A DNA stretch of 64,000 nt, taken from NCBI GenBank assembly GCA_964602515.1, contig CAZRRJ010000003.1:1-64000 (forward strand). Direction: 5' to 3'. This DNA is from Carboxylicivirga sp964602515. GTDB lineage: Bacteria > Bacteroidota > Bacteroidia > Bacteroidales > Marinilabiliaceae. The position numbers and the translations under genes are program-made. The first letter of the stretch is position 1, and each line of letters starts with the position of its first letter. Shown in pieces: positions 55,739 through 64,000 of this stretch. The notes beneath the pieces were generated by a model that was not told where the DNA came from, made no database searches, and saw only the letters and a program-made list of their open reading frames with translations.

Positions 55739-57733
55739 TTATTGAATGCTATATGTAATCTCCCCTAATTCATAGCGACCGGTTCCCATTAACTGCATCT
55801 TCAAAGGCCAGGCACCACTGGCTGTTGCCTCCAGTTCAATGGTCTGCACCTTTACTTTTTGTGATGGTTTAACCACTTTAGTCACTCGTTTGTCGTGCAC
55901 CGGTCCCACACCAATCTTCATCTCCGGTCCCTGGTATTTAAAGCTTAAAACGATGCGCTATCCTTCCTCCAACTCAATAGCTGAGTTGTAAATCAAAGCC
56001 AAATCCCAGGGCTTCTCACCCAGTTTTTTAGCATTAACCACCAACTTATCTCCATTTAATTGAAATTGGGCATCAGCACCTTTACGTGCCACTGCTTTCC
56101 AGTTATTGGTCAACTCGGGTCCGAATGACAAATCATTGGCTTCGGCATTTGGCTTATTCCCTGACTTCAGGCTGTTAATCTCTTTGTTTTGCTTGCTTAC
56201 AAATGCTTCAAACTGCTGCATCAGCTCGGCTCTGATTTTCTTATAATCGGAGTGCTTATAATAGTTTTCGGTTTCCAGGGGATCTTTTTCGTAGTCATAC
56301 AACTCACCTGCTTCAATCAACTTCTTATTAAAAGGCTGGTCGGTGTGCCAATTGTTTTTCATCCACAAGGTTAAACGATAACGCTCTGTGCGCAGCGAGT
56401 AGCCTTGTGTTTGTCCGCGCCCAAACTGCGAAACAGCATAGCCGTTTACCTGTTTATCTACCTTAGTAAAAACTGGTAGCAGACTATTACCCTGCAATTG
56501 AGCCGGTATATTCAGCCCTGTGGCATCACAAAGCGTTGGAAACACATCCAAAGACTCTACCGGATAGTGATTTGCTCCGGAAGCACCGCCTGGCTTTTTA
56601 ATGATTAACGGCACACGTGTGGCCTGTTCAAAATTGGTATGCTTGCACCACAACGAATGGTCGCCCAAATGCCAGCCATGATCACCCCAGAGGACTATTA
56701 CCGTATTCTTATCCAGGCCTTTGGACTTTAGGTTGGTCATCAGCTTACCCACCTGTGCATCAATAAAAGACACACTGGCATAGTAGGCATGTATCAACTC
56801 CTTTTGTTTCTCATCGGGCAGGTTATCAGTGAAGATATCTGAGAACGAGGTCAATGGCGGTATATCGGTGTATGAATACAGCTCTCCTGATTTATGATAG
56901 GCTATATCCACACCATTCTTCACCGCATCGTGATAGGCAGCTACCTTGATATCTTCCCGTTTATACAAATCCCAGTATTTTTTCGGGGCTGCAAAGGGCA
57001 AGTGAGGACGCTTAAAACCAACCGCCAAAAAGAATGGCTCATCGTCCTTAGCCAGTTGGTTCATGTATTTAATGGCATTGTTGGCAATCTGCCCATCCAT
57101 GTAAGCTTCATCAGGAACATCGGCACATTCGGTTGATGGTTTAAAGCGTTCAGATACATATTTATGAACATTCTTAATGCCTTTCTCGGCTGCTTCCTTC
57201 TGTAATTCCTCTACTTTGGCCTGGTTTTCTTTTAGCGCATAATACGATAAACCCGGCTCGCCATAAGCTTCAGGATAAGTATATTTTGAGCTTTCGCGGT
57301 AAGGTATGCTCCACGATGGTCCGTCATACTCCTTATCAACGCATCGAGGATCATAAATCTTACCCACTGCCACTGTGGCATAGCCATTCTCTTTGAAATA
57401 CTGGGGCATAGCCAGTATATCGGGATTCACATCACGCATACGTGTTTTTAGATCTCTTACACCGGTATAATCGGGACGCATACCTGTAAAGATACTGGCG
57501 CGTGAAGGTCCGCACACGGCCTGCTGACAATGGGCATTGGTAAACACTACGCCTTCTTTGGCCAATGCATCTATATTAGGTGTTTGAACCTCATCATGTC
57601 CGTAAGCGCCTATCAGTGGTTTCAAATCGTCCACCGCAATAAACAACACATTGGTTTTCTTTTGTGCATTAAGAGTGCCAAAAGCTATCAGTGCCAGCGC
57701 AATTACTGCATGTCTTAATCGTGTTCTCATCAT
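55739..57733 (-). pseudogene. S1_7-like sulfatase interrupted by in-frame TAG
   Basis: An exported sulfatase (signal peptide ending LNAQ) with metal pair VDDLKP, CGPSR at Cys74, VGKIYDPR, VLWGDHGWHLGDHSLWCKHTNFEQATRVPLI and DYEKDPLETENYY, the layout of iduronate-2-sulfatase-like S1_7 enzymes. The frame stops at a TAG (55958-55960) after 591 codons, but the same frame then stays open for 73 codons to 55739 (RIVLSFKYQGPEMKIGVGPV..., ending GRYELGEITYSIQ). This tail finishes the beta-sandwich that begins near residue 545 (NGDKLVVNAKKLGEKPWDL). The catalytic part is intact, so the protein may still work, with its C-terminal accessory domain truncated or made by readthrough. The start overlaps the previous stop by one base (TAATG). 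Confidence 0.75.
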
Positions 57734-59340
57734 TACTTGCTTTTAAATTCACCAAAACTTCCCGGAATTGATTGGATGTGCTTTTTCAATTCCTTTCTCA
57801 TCGTTTTTACGACCTCCTGATAATCGGGATGGTTGTATAGATTCACCTGTTCATTAGGATCATTCTCCAGGTCGTACAACTGGTCAGTATCAGCATAGTG
57901 CGGATAACGTTGCGTTGCCGGAAACTCTGCATCTCCGCCTCCCGGCACAATCTGTACATGACCGAATGGTTGGGCAGGATCAGTATTATTCGGTCCCTTG
58001 CCCCTGATTTTAAGTTTCTGATTGTATTCGTTCAGGATAGTTTCCCGTTCTTCAGCGGTCAGTTGGTTCACCCATGCAGGATAGCGTAGTGCCAGATATT
58101 TGAAGTTGCCTTTACGAACCCCTCTTGAGTAGCCAATTTCGAAATACATGGAACCCCTGTCCTCCAATTCTTCGCCATTGAGCACACGGGCAAAACTACG
58201 TCCATCAAAATCTGCTTGCTTGTAATCTATACCCGCCAGTTCTAATATCGTAGGCGTAAAGTCCACATTTGATACCAGCGAATTATTTACTGCACCAGCA
58301 CTAAAACCTTTACTACACCATACAATACTCGGGTCGGCCGTGGCACCCTGGTAAACCGTTCCTTTAGCATACTGCCCATGGTCATTAAAGAAAAAGATAA
58401 TGGTATTGTTATACACCCCCTTCTTTTTCAGGCTCTGAATCAATGCACCCAGGGCATCATCCATCCACAGCAGGTTGGCTTTACGATCATTCACCGGCTT
58501 ACCGGCTTGTTTCAAACGCTCGGGTATGGTTGACTGATGTGGCATTACCTGAGGCACCTTATCAAGTTTACCAATTGGCGTAATCGTCCTGTCGGCGTTC
58601 CATGCACGTTCTGCCTCCAGAGGACCATGTGGCAGTGTAGTTGCAAAATACAGGAAGAAAGGCTTCTCGCTGGCCTGATCAATAAACCTTAATGCTGCTT
58701 CGGTGGTCCAATCCAGGTTATGCACAGCCAGTGCACGTGGTCCGTTAAAATCCGGGTTCTCGTAGAATAAACCGTCGGCAAAATCATACCCGCAGGCATA
58801 ATAAGCCTTCTGCGTAGCTTTGTAGTTAGCCAATTGCTGCTTCATCACTTTGGCATCACTTGCATCAGCGGTTAGTGGCACATCTTTCCAGTTATCCACT
58901 TCATACACATGGTTCTTACCAACGGCTCCCGTGGTGTACCCACCCGACTGTAATAAGCTGGCCAGATTGGCCTCACCCGGCATGATGTGCGTATTCCACT
59001 CCACCACGCGCTGACCGCCATTTTTCTTCACCTGATTCAGTACCTTGGGGTTATTGGCTCTACTGGCATAGTTACCGCTTAAAACATTGAAGCGGCTGGG
59101 CGTACAAACCGTGGCACTTACATGCTGTCCCATCATCAGGGTACCTTCACTGGCCAGTTTATCCAGGTTGGGTGTCAGATTCTTTCCCTTGCCCTCGGGT
59201 AAACAGTTAAACATATCACGTGTCATATCATCGGCAATAAAGAAGATGATATTGGGCTGTTGCTGCTGAGCCTGAACATCTTTTAAACATCCACCCAACA
59301 GGATGACAGAGAGTAGTATAATATATGTGAATTGTCGCAT
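57733..59340 (-). CDS. S1 family sulfatase (lipoprotein)
   Basis: An exported sulfatase of about 535 aa. The frame opens at 59370 inside the GH9 gene, but MRQFTYIILLSVILLGGC at 59340 gives a proper lipoprotein signal and a short gap. Seen: FFIADDMTRDMF (metal pair), CTPSR at Cys89 of the long form, GAVGKNHVYEVDNW, YFATTLPHGPLEAERAW, and FFNDHGQYAKGTVYQGATADPSIVW (second metal site). The C-terminal part includes a substrate-pocket-like stretch (YRYPAW-type insert near PAWVNQLTAEERE). Subfamily is not assigned. Translationally coupled to the next sulfatase by TAATG. Confidence 0.92.
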   Translation of the reverse strand: MRQFTYIILLSVILLGGCLKDVQAQQQQPNIIFFIADDMTRDMFNCLPEGKGKNLTPNLDKLASEGTLMMGQHVSATVCTPSRFNVLSGNYASRANNPKVLNQVKKNGGQRVVEWNTHIMPGEANLASLLQSGGYTTGAVGKNHVYEVDNWKDVPLTADASDAKVMKQQLANYKATQKAYYACGYDFADGLFYENPDFNGPRALAVHNLDWTTEAALRFIDQASEKPFFLYFATTLPHGPLEAERAWNADRTITPIGKLDKVPQVMPHQSTIPERLKQAGKPVNDRKANLLWMDDALGALIQSLKKKGVYNNTIIFFFNDHGQYAKGTVYQGATADPSIVWCSKGFSAGAVNNSLVSNVDFTPTILELAGIDYKQADFDGRSFARVLNGEELEDRGSMYFEIGYSRGVRKGNFKYLALRYPAWVNQLTAEERETILNEYNQKLKIRGKGPNNTDPAQPFGHVQIVPGGGDAEFPATQRYPHYADTDQLYDLENDPNEQVNLYNHPDYQEVVKTMRKELKKHIQSIPGSFGEFKSK

Positions 59341-59344
59341 CGTA

Positions 59345-61045
59345 TTAGTCTTCTGATTGATAAATAGCATCGAGCCCCAACACTAAAAAACTTGCTGCTG
59401 CATTCCAGTTAATGGCCACCTCATTGGTTGAAAAACTGCATTCCTCATCAAGATAGCTCAAAGCAGGCGCATCTGAAAGATACAACTCTTTACCACAATC
59501 GTGCTGTGCTTGTTTAGACGGTCCGCCTGCCAATAACCCGGGAATGGGTGCATCAATGCCATCGGCTGAACAGCGTCGGTCATGCACTCTCATAGGTGGT
59601 TGCTTACCATAAGCTGTTATAAAGGAACGGTTCAGCGGGTTGGCTCCCAAAAGATAGCCAACAGCAGCATCTGCTACCTGGAGGTATTGTGTTTTATTGC
59701 TTATCAAATAAGCATGCATCAGCAGCATCCCTTCATTGGCCAGCTCACTGTTACTGCCCCAGGGAAATTTAACAATGGATACACGATAAGCCGAAGCTTT
59801 GTAGTTTGCTAAATACTTATTAGCCAGCTTAACTATGGCTTTACCTCCTTCTTTAGCTAATTCTTCACCTTCACTACAGCTCAGCAAGCTATACAAACCT
59901 AAGGTATTAACGCGTCCCCATTGAGGCACGGTAAATTTCTGTTGCCCAATATTGATGTGCTTTTTATAGGTAGCCATACCTGTTGTCAGATACAATTCTG
60001 TTGCCGCCCAAAACCATTCATCCTCAATCGAATCATCCTTATACTCCCCTGTTGAAATATCTTTTGGCTGTACATAATAGACTTGCGGATTCGCCAGACA
60101 CCATTCCCAGGCCTTCTGTGCAGCTTGGCGACAGGTTTCGGCTAATCCGGGATAGGCTTGCTCATTGGCCTTCAGCACACGGCTGGCTTTGGCCATGGTG
60201 GCTGCAAAGTCCAGTGTGGCCGCAGTGGTTTTCATCACTACGTAGCGTTGCAACGGATCTTTATGCGGCATCACCATCCCGCAAAAGCGTTTGGTAGTCA
60301 GCTTGTGATAAACACCTCCGTCATTCGGGTTCTGCATGGTCAACATCCACTTAAGGTTAATGACTGCCTCGTTCAGCACATCAGATGCGCCATTACCACT
60401 TTCCGGAATATTCAGTTGAATGGTTTGAGTGTATTCAGGAAATAATTCACACAAGTGTAACAGTGAGAAAGTACTGATACCCGAATTCACAATGTATTTG
60501 CCATAGTCGCCGGCATCGTACCAGCCACCCGGTGATTCAATTGTGCTTCCTTCGGGGCGATACGCATCTGCGGCCGACTTGTGAATAATCACTTTATCAT
60601 CGGGATGCCCGGCAGGACGCGCGTAAACTCCGGCATACTGTTCTTCTATTGCAACTGAAGCACGCGCCATGTAGAAGGACTTTACCAGGGCACTACCCAA
60701 CCCGGAATACCTGTCGTTCTGAATCAGTACAGGTACTGGTTGCTTCAGCCCATCCACCAACAACTGGTAGTGTCCCTCCTTGCTCCATTCTGATAGATCG
60801 GCACAACCAACGCTGGTTTCTGAACAGGGCCATTCCCTGGCTGCTGTCAACCTTCCGTTAAAAACTTCCTGACCATCTTCATTTTGCAGAACAAATGGCT
60901 TACCAGCTAAATCTTTCCCGAAAAAAACATACTTTTCCGAGGATGACACAAATCCATATTGATTATAGTTTTGCCCTGTAATAAATTGGACACTAACTAT
61001 TAAAAGAAGCCCTGTTATAATATTACGAAAGCTATTCATAGTCAT
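59345..61045 (-). CDS. GH9 family glycoside hydrolase (cellulase-type)
   Basis: 566 aa, exported (signal ending FITGQ). An N-terminal immunoglobulin-like CelD_N domain (about 28-108) precedes the (alpha/alpha)6 GH9 catalytic domain: GGWYDAGDYGKYIVNSG with catalytic Asp177/Asp180, GANPLNRSFITAYG, MRVHDRRCSADGI, and DEECSFSTNEVAINWNAAASF with the proton donor Glu542. GH9 members are mostly beta-1,4-glucanases, with some exo-glucosaminidases; the adjacent cellobiose phosphorylase favours glucan activity. Its start abuts the GH3 stop. The signal lacks a lipobox, so it is probably periplasmic. Confidence 0.93.
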   Translation of the reverse strand: MTMNSFRNIITGLLLIVSVQFITGQNYNQYGFVSSSEKYVFFGKDLAGKPFVLQNEDGQEVFNGRLTAAREWPCSETSVGCADLSEWSKEGHYQLLVDGLKQPVPVLIQNDRYSGLGSALVKSFYMARASVAIEEQYAGVYARPAGHPDDKVIIHKSAADAYRPEGSTIESPGGWYDAGDYGKYIVNSGISTFSLLHLCELFPEYTQTIQLNIPESGNGASDVLNEAVINLKWMLTMQNPNDGGVYHKLTTKRFCGMVMPHKDPLQRYVVMKTTAATLDFAATMAKASRVLKANEQAYPGLAETCRQAAQKAWEWCLANPQVYYVQPKDISTGEYKDDSIEDEWFWAATELYLTTGMATYKKHINIGQQKFTVPQWGRVNTLGLYSLLSCSEGEELAKEGGKAIVKLANKYLANYKASAYRVSIVKFPWGSNSELANEGMLLMHAYLISNKTQYLQVADAAVGYLLGANPLNRSFITAYGKQPPMRVHDRRCSADGIDAPIPGLLAGGPSKQAQHDCGKELYLSDAPALSYLDEECSFSTNEVAINWNAAASFLVLGLDAIYQSED

Positions 61046-63361
61046 TTATTTTACAAAAAAGGGTATTGTTAGCAAGTTATTATCAGCTGATGAGCCACCA
61101 ACCATAGCTGTAAACTCCCCCTTATCGATAACGGGTTTAAAATCTTTGTCCAGATACTGTAACATATCCGGTGTAATTGTAAATGTTACTTGTGCAGTTT
61201 CTCCAGCTTCCAAACGGATTCGGCGAAATGCCTTTAGCTCTTTTACGGGTCGTGTAACCGGACAATATTTATCGTTGAGGTACACCTGCACCACTTCTTC
61301 ACCAGCCATATCAGAGGTGTTGGTCACTTCCACCTTCAGCATTAGTGATTCACCGGCTGAGATCGTTTCCTTAGATAATCGCAGGTTCTGATATATAAAA
61401 TCGGAATAACTTAAACCATGCCCAAAGGGATATAAAGGACTTGATTGAGCATCCACATATTTGTGAAAATAATGGGAAGGTTTGTGATTGTAGATGGCCA
61501 GCTGATGCCCAACACTACGCGGAATACTAATGGGCAACCTGGCCGATGGATTCACTTCGCCATACAGTATCTGAGCCAGTGCTTTCCCACCGAAACTACC
61601 AGGCTCCCATGCTTCAACCAATACCGGTACATGTTCAGCAATCCATTCGGTAGCGAGTGGACGCCCGTTTACCAAAACAACAATTGTTGGTGTGCCTGAT
61701 GCATAAACAGCTTCGACCAACTGTTGCTGTAGTCCGCCCAATTTAATATCTGAACGGGCCGAATTCTCTCCACAGGTTTTATTGTTCCAATCCCAGCGGA
61801 ATGAGTTTTCACCTACAACCACAATAGCTAAATCGGCTTTTTGCGCTCTCAATTTGGCTTCCTTCACCTGCTTTTCAGTTACATCATTGGGATTACTACC
61901 CACATCCAGATAATCAAAACCGGCTCTTTCATCAGCTTGTTGCAGGCCTTCCAAGATGGTGGTCGTATTTTCTTCGGGCTGTTGATAAGCCCAGTCGCCC
62001 AAAATGGTTTCGTTATGTGCATTAGGCCCTGTAACAAATACCTTCTTATATTGTCCTTTCTGCAGTGGCAATAAACGGCCTTCATTTTTCAGGAGAACAA
62101 TTGATTTTTGTGCGGCTTCCAGGGCTGTTTGCTGATGTGCTTCGTTAAATAAAACTGCTTCAGTTTGTGCTTCACTGGCATATGGGTTTTCAAATAAACC
62201 CAAACGGAATTTTGCTTCCAGCAGTCGTCGAAGGCTTTCATTTATACGCTCTTCTGTCAGGCGGTTTTGTTGCACTAACTCCACAATGGGTTCCAAAAAA
62301 CCGGGGCCATGCATATGCATATCCATACCGGCTTTCACCGTTTGATAACAAGCCTCTGTTTGGTTTTCTGCAACGAAATGACGGGTTGCCAGTCGCTCAA
62401 TATCCATCCAGTCGCTCACAATAAAACCTTCAAAACCCAACTCGTTGCGCAATACATCAGTCATCATCCACTCATCGGCATGACAGGCAATACCGTTTAA
62501 CTCATTATGTGCCGTCATAACTGAAAAAACGCCGGCATCAACCGCTGCTTTATAAGGTGGTAAAAACACCTCTCGGATAGTTCTTTCTGATAAATCGGTA
62601 GGTGCACCATTGAGGCCATTGACCGATTCGCTTCCGGCAATCAGGTGTTTGGCACAGGCTATCACATTAAAGCTATCCGGGTGTGTTGTATTTTGTAATC
62701 CTTTAATCATGGCAACACCCATCTCGGCTACCAGGAAAGGATCTTCCCCAAAGGTTTCGCCAACGCGTCCCCAGCGGGCTTCACGCGCCACATCCACATT
62801 TGGTGTAAATGTCCAGGCAGCACCTGTGGCACGCATCTCTTTTGCTGTTTCCACCGACATTTTCTTAACCAATGCCGTATCCCAGGTACTGGCCAGTCCA
62901 ATAGGTGTTGGATATACAGTTGCTCCATTTACCAAAGCTGTTCCGTGGATGGCATCAATACCTATTAATAATGGTATTTTCAATCGGCTTTTCTGTGCCA
63001 GTGACTGCAGGTAGTTGGCCTCTTTAACATCAACCACATGTAAAAATGAACCTATTAAGCCTTGCTCCACCAAACGCTCCACATCACTGGAGTGTAAATT
63101 TGGATAAAAGCCCTGTGCGTCGCTTTTCTCCATATCTTCTTTGCTTAAATCTTTTTCGGCCTGTCGCATATGCTCCAGACCAACATACTGGCACATTTGC
63201 GCTACTTTTTCTTCCAGCGTCATGCGCTTAAGCAAATCTTCAACACGCTCAGGTACTGGTGCGGCAGCATCTAAATAAAGTGGCTCTGTTTTCGTTTGGT
63301 TGTGACACCCCGCTAGGGATATCACCAATAATAAGACTAATATATGGTACAATTTAAACAT
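61046..63361 (-). CDS. GH3 beta-glucosidase-type lipoprotein
   Basis: 771 aa with lipobox LAGC (Cys19). The GH3 N-terminal barrel has MTLEEKVAQM, IDAIHGTALVNGATVYP, ARWGRVGETFGEDPFL, AKHL and the nucleophile Asp317 in FIVSDWMDI; the GH3 C-terminal domain (SIVLLKNEGRLLPLQ; GENSFRWDWNNKTCGENS) and a fibronectin-III-like domain (EVTNTSDMAGEEVVQVYL) follow. BglX-like order and length. Expected to remove terminal beta-linked glucose or a related sugar from oligosaccharides in the periplasm or at the outer membrane. A strong hairpin separates it from susD. Confidence 0.95.
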   Translation of the reverse strand: MFKLYHILVLLLVISLAGCHNQTKTEPLYLDAAAPVPERVEDLLKRMTLEEKVAQMCQYVGLEHMRQAEKDLSKEDMEKSDAQGFYPNLHSSDVERLVEQGLIGSFLHVVDVKEANYLQSLAQKSRLKIPLLIGIDAIHGTALVNGATVYPTPIGLASTWDTALVKKMSVETAKEMRATGAAWTFTPNVDVAREARWGRVGETFGEDPFLVAEMGVAMIKGLQNTTHPDSFNVIACAKHLIAGSESVNGLNGAPTDLSERTIREVFLPPYKAAVDAGVFSVMTAHNELNGIACHADEWMMTDVLRNELGFEGFIVSDWMDIERLATRHFVAENQTEACYQTVKAGMDMHMHGPGFLEPIVELVQQNRLTEERINESLRRLLEAKFRLGLFENPYASEAQTEAVLFNEAHQQTALEAAQKSIVLLKNEGRLLPLQKGQYKKVFVTGPNAHNETILGDWAYQQPEENTTTILEGLQQADERAGFDYLDVGSNPNDVTEKQVKEAKLRAQKADLAIVVVGENSFRWDWNNKTCGENSARSDIKLGGLQQQLVEAVYASGTPTIVVLVNGRPLATEWIAEHVPVLVEAWEPGSFGGKALAQILYGEVNPSARLPISIPRSVGHQLAIYNHKPSHYFHKYVDAQSSPLYPFGHGLSYSDFIYQNLRLSKETISAGESLMLKVEVTNTSDMAGEEVVQVYLNDKYCPVTRPVKELKAFRRIRLEAGETAQVTFTITPDMLQYLDKDFKPVIDKGEFTAMVGGSSADNNLLTIPFFVK

Positions 63362-63409
63362 GTTCTTTCCTTTTTACAGTTGTGACCGGGCCAGGTTGTA
63401 AGAGATTTC

Positions 63410-63446
63410 AACCAAAGTGACCAGTTTAGAGATAGTCACTTCGGTT
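63410..63446 (-). promoter_or_regulatory. hairpin between susD and GH3 genes
   Basis: AACCAAAGTGAC (63410-63421) / GTCACTTCGGTT (63435-63446), 12 bp with one mismatch that becomes G-U in the minus-strand RNA, loop 13. There is no T tract, so it is more likely an mRNA-stabilising or processing hairpin that keeps susCD transcripts abundant than a terminator. Confidence 0.55.
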
Positions 63447-63487
63447 CATCTCAAATGGTATTTATTTATAGGACTTTAACGCTAATG

Positions 63488-64000
63488 TTAATAGCCCGGA
63501 TTTTGGTCTGCCGCACTAATATTTGGATTAGCAGTGATTTCAGATTGTGGTACAGGCATCAGCATATTCCGTGAATTATCAGGTAATTCGATATCACGCT
63601 GTACACTGAAATCATAGCCAGGATGATTATTGTGAACATCCACCACATTGGTTTTGAAATACTCGTAACCACGGCGACGATCATTGAACCACTCATGTCC
63701 TTCACCCAGCAATTCATAACGGTACTCCATCATGATAGCTGCTCTGAATTCCTCCTGTGTCATACCTGTCCAATCTGCCGGTTCGGATGCAACCACATCA
63801 GCCGAAACACGAGCCCTCGCCAATACTTCATTGACATAGGCATAAGCGTTATCCGGACCATTCAACTCATTTTCAATCTCGGCCAACATTAGCAATAAAT
63901 CGGCATACCTGAACGGTACAAAGTTCATGTTAGTGTTGTAATTCATCTTAGTATGATCATTGATGAAATACTTATTCAACCATGGGTAACTCTTATCCTT
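63488..64000 (-). CDS. SusD/RagB family lipoprotein (3' part)
   Basis: The C-terminal 170 residues of a SusD-type outer-membrane glycan-binding lipoprotein; the frame is open to the right edge of the window, so the gene continues beyond it. Hallmarks: PFRYADLLLMLAEIENEL, EYRYELLGEGHEWFNDRRRG and MLMPVPQSEITANPNISAADQNPGY at the C-terminus. SusD caps a SusC TonB transporter, which should lie just beyond the edge. This is the first gene visible of the sulfated-polysaccharide locus. Confidence 0.95.
   Translation of the reverse strand, partial: KDKSYPWLNKYFINDHTKMNYNTNMNFVPFRYADLLLMLAEIENELNGPDNAYAYVNEVLARARVSADVVASEPADWTGMTQEEFRAAIMMEYRYELLGEGHEWFNDRRRGYEYFKTNVVDVHNNHPGYDFSVQRDIELPDNSRNMLMPVPQSEITANPNISAADQNPGY

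Noticed and set aside
55958..55960. Selenocysteine or pyrrolysine recoding of the sulfatase stop
   Set aside because: The codon is TAG, not TGA, so selenocysteine does not fit; pyrrolysine use is not known in this kind of organism, and no recoding element was seen.
48628..61045. Reading the GH94/GH9 pair as a chitobiose/glucosamine pathway like that of Vibrio
   Set aside because: The GH94 active-site stretch (RADWNDCLNLNCFS, later SFQTTEN) matches cellobiose phosphorylase as I recall it, not chitobiose phosphorylase; kept as an alternative only for the GH9.

Overview
The window reads as the chromosome of a Bacteroidota bacterium, most likely a Marinilabiliales-type, marine or saline, facultative or anaerobic polysaccharide degrader (lineage inferred from gene content, not from a marker gene). 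Evidence seen: AT-rich DNA, repeated matches to the Bacteroidota -7 promoter element TAnnTTTG, a SusD lipoprotein, an S46 dipeptidyl peptidase, a FecI/FecR/TonB-receptor set, several sulfatases, menaquinone genes, a flavodiiron protein and a ferredoxin-nitroreductase. No rRNA, tRNA, insertion sequence, phage or CRISPR array was seen.

Left part (1-33.6 kb) is mostly housekeeping: pheT; a 1.46 kb gene-poor stretch with two look-alike hairpins; a secreted C1 aminopeptidase; a DUF4091 lipoprotein; the menaquinone genes menA-menC-menE; a GNAT-like protein; a chemoreceptor with two CZB zinc modules; murB, mltG and a SPOR lipoprotein; a flavodiiron protein; a NagB-like/PIG-L fusion; a serine hydrolase carrying a decayed GH3-type domain; a lone receiver domain; an OmpA/PD40 protein; a ferredoxin-nitroreductase; YkgJ and SfsA; a DUF6263 protein; an S46 peptidase with the DPP11-type Arg; maf; a UbiA prenyltransferase and a KdsC-like phosphatase.

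The middle (33.6-48.3 kb) holds a porin, YigZ, a PfkB kinase, a membrane-anchored reductive-dehalogenase-like Fe-S protein, a WcaF-like acetyltransferase, a DUF819 permease, a YycJ-like MBL protein and a stand-alone B3/B4 tRNA-editing-type protein. It also holds a compact ECF sigma / FecR / TonB-receptor / His-rich lipoprotein cassette that looks like a metal-responsive uptake system, followed by a leucine-rich-repeat protein.

The right end (48.6-64 kb) is one minus-strand polysaccharide utilization locus entering from beyond the right edge: susD (partial) - GH3 - GH9 - sulfatase - sulfatase - sulfatase - sulfatase - GPH sugar permease - GH94 cellobiose phosphorylase. The proposed flow is: outer-membrane capture, desulfation by four different S1 sulfatases, GH9/GH3 cleavage outside the cytoplasm, import of an intact disaccharide, and phosphorolysis of cellobiose inside. 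Combining a cellulose-type core pathway with four sulfatases suggests a sulfated beta-1,4-glucan-like substrate, which is the most interesting system in the window. One sulfatase gene is split by an in-frame TAG, and a terminator-like hairpin sits inside the operon.
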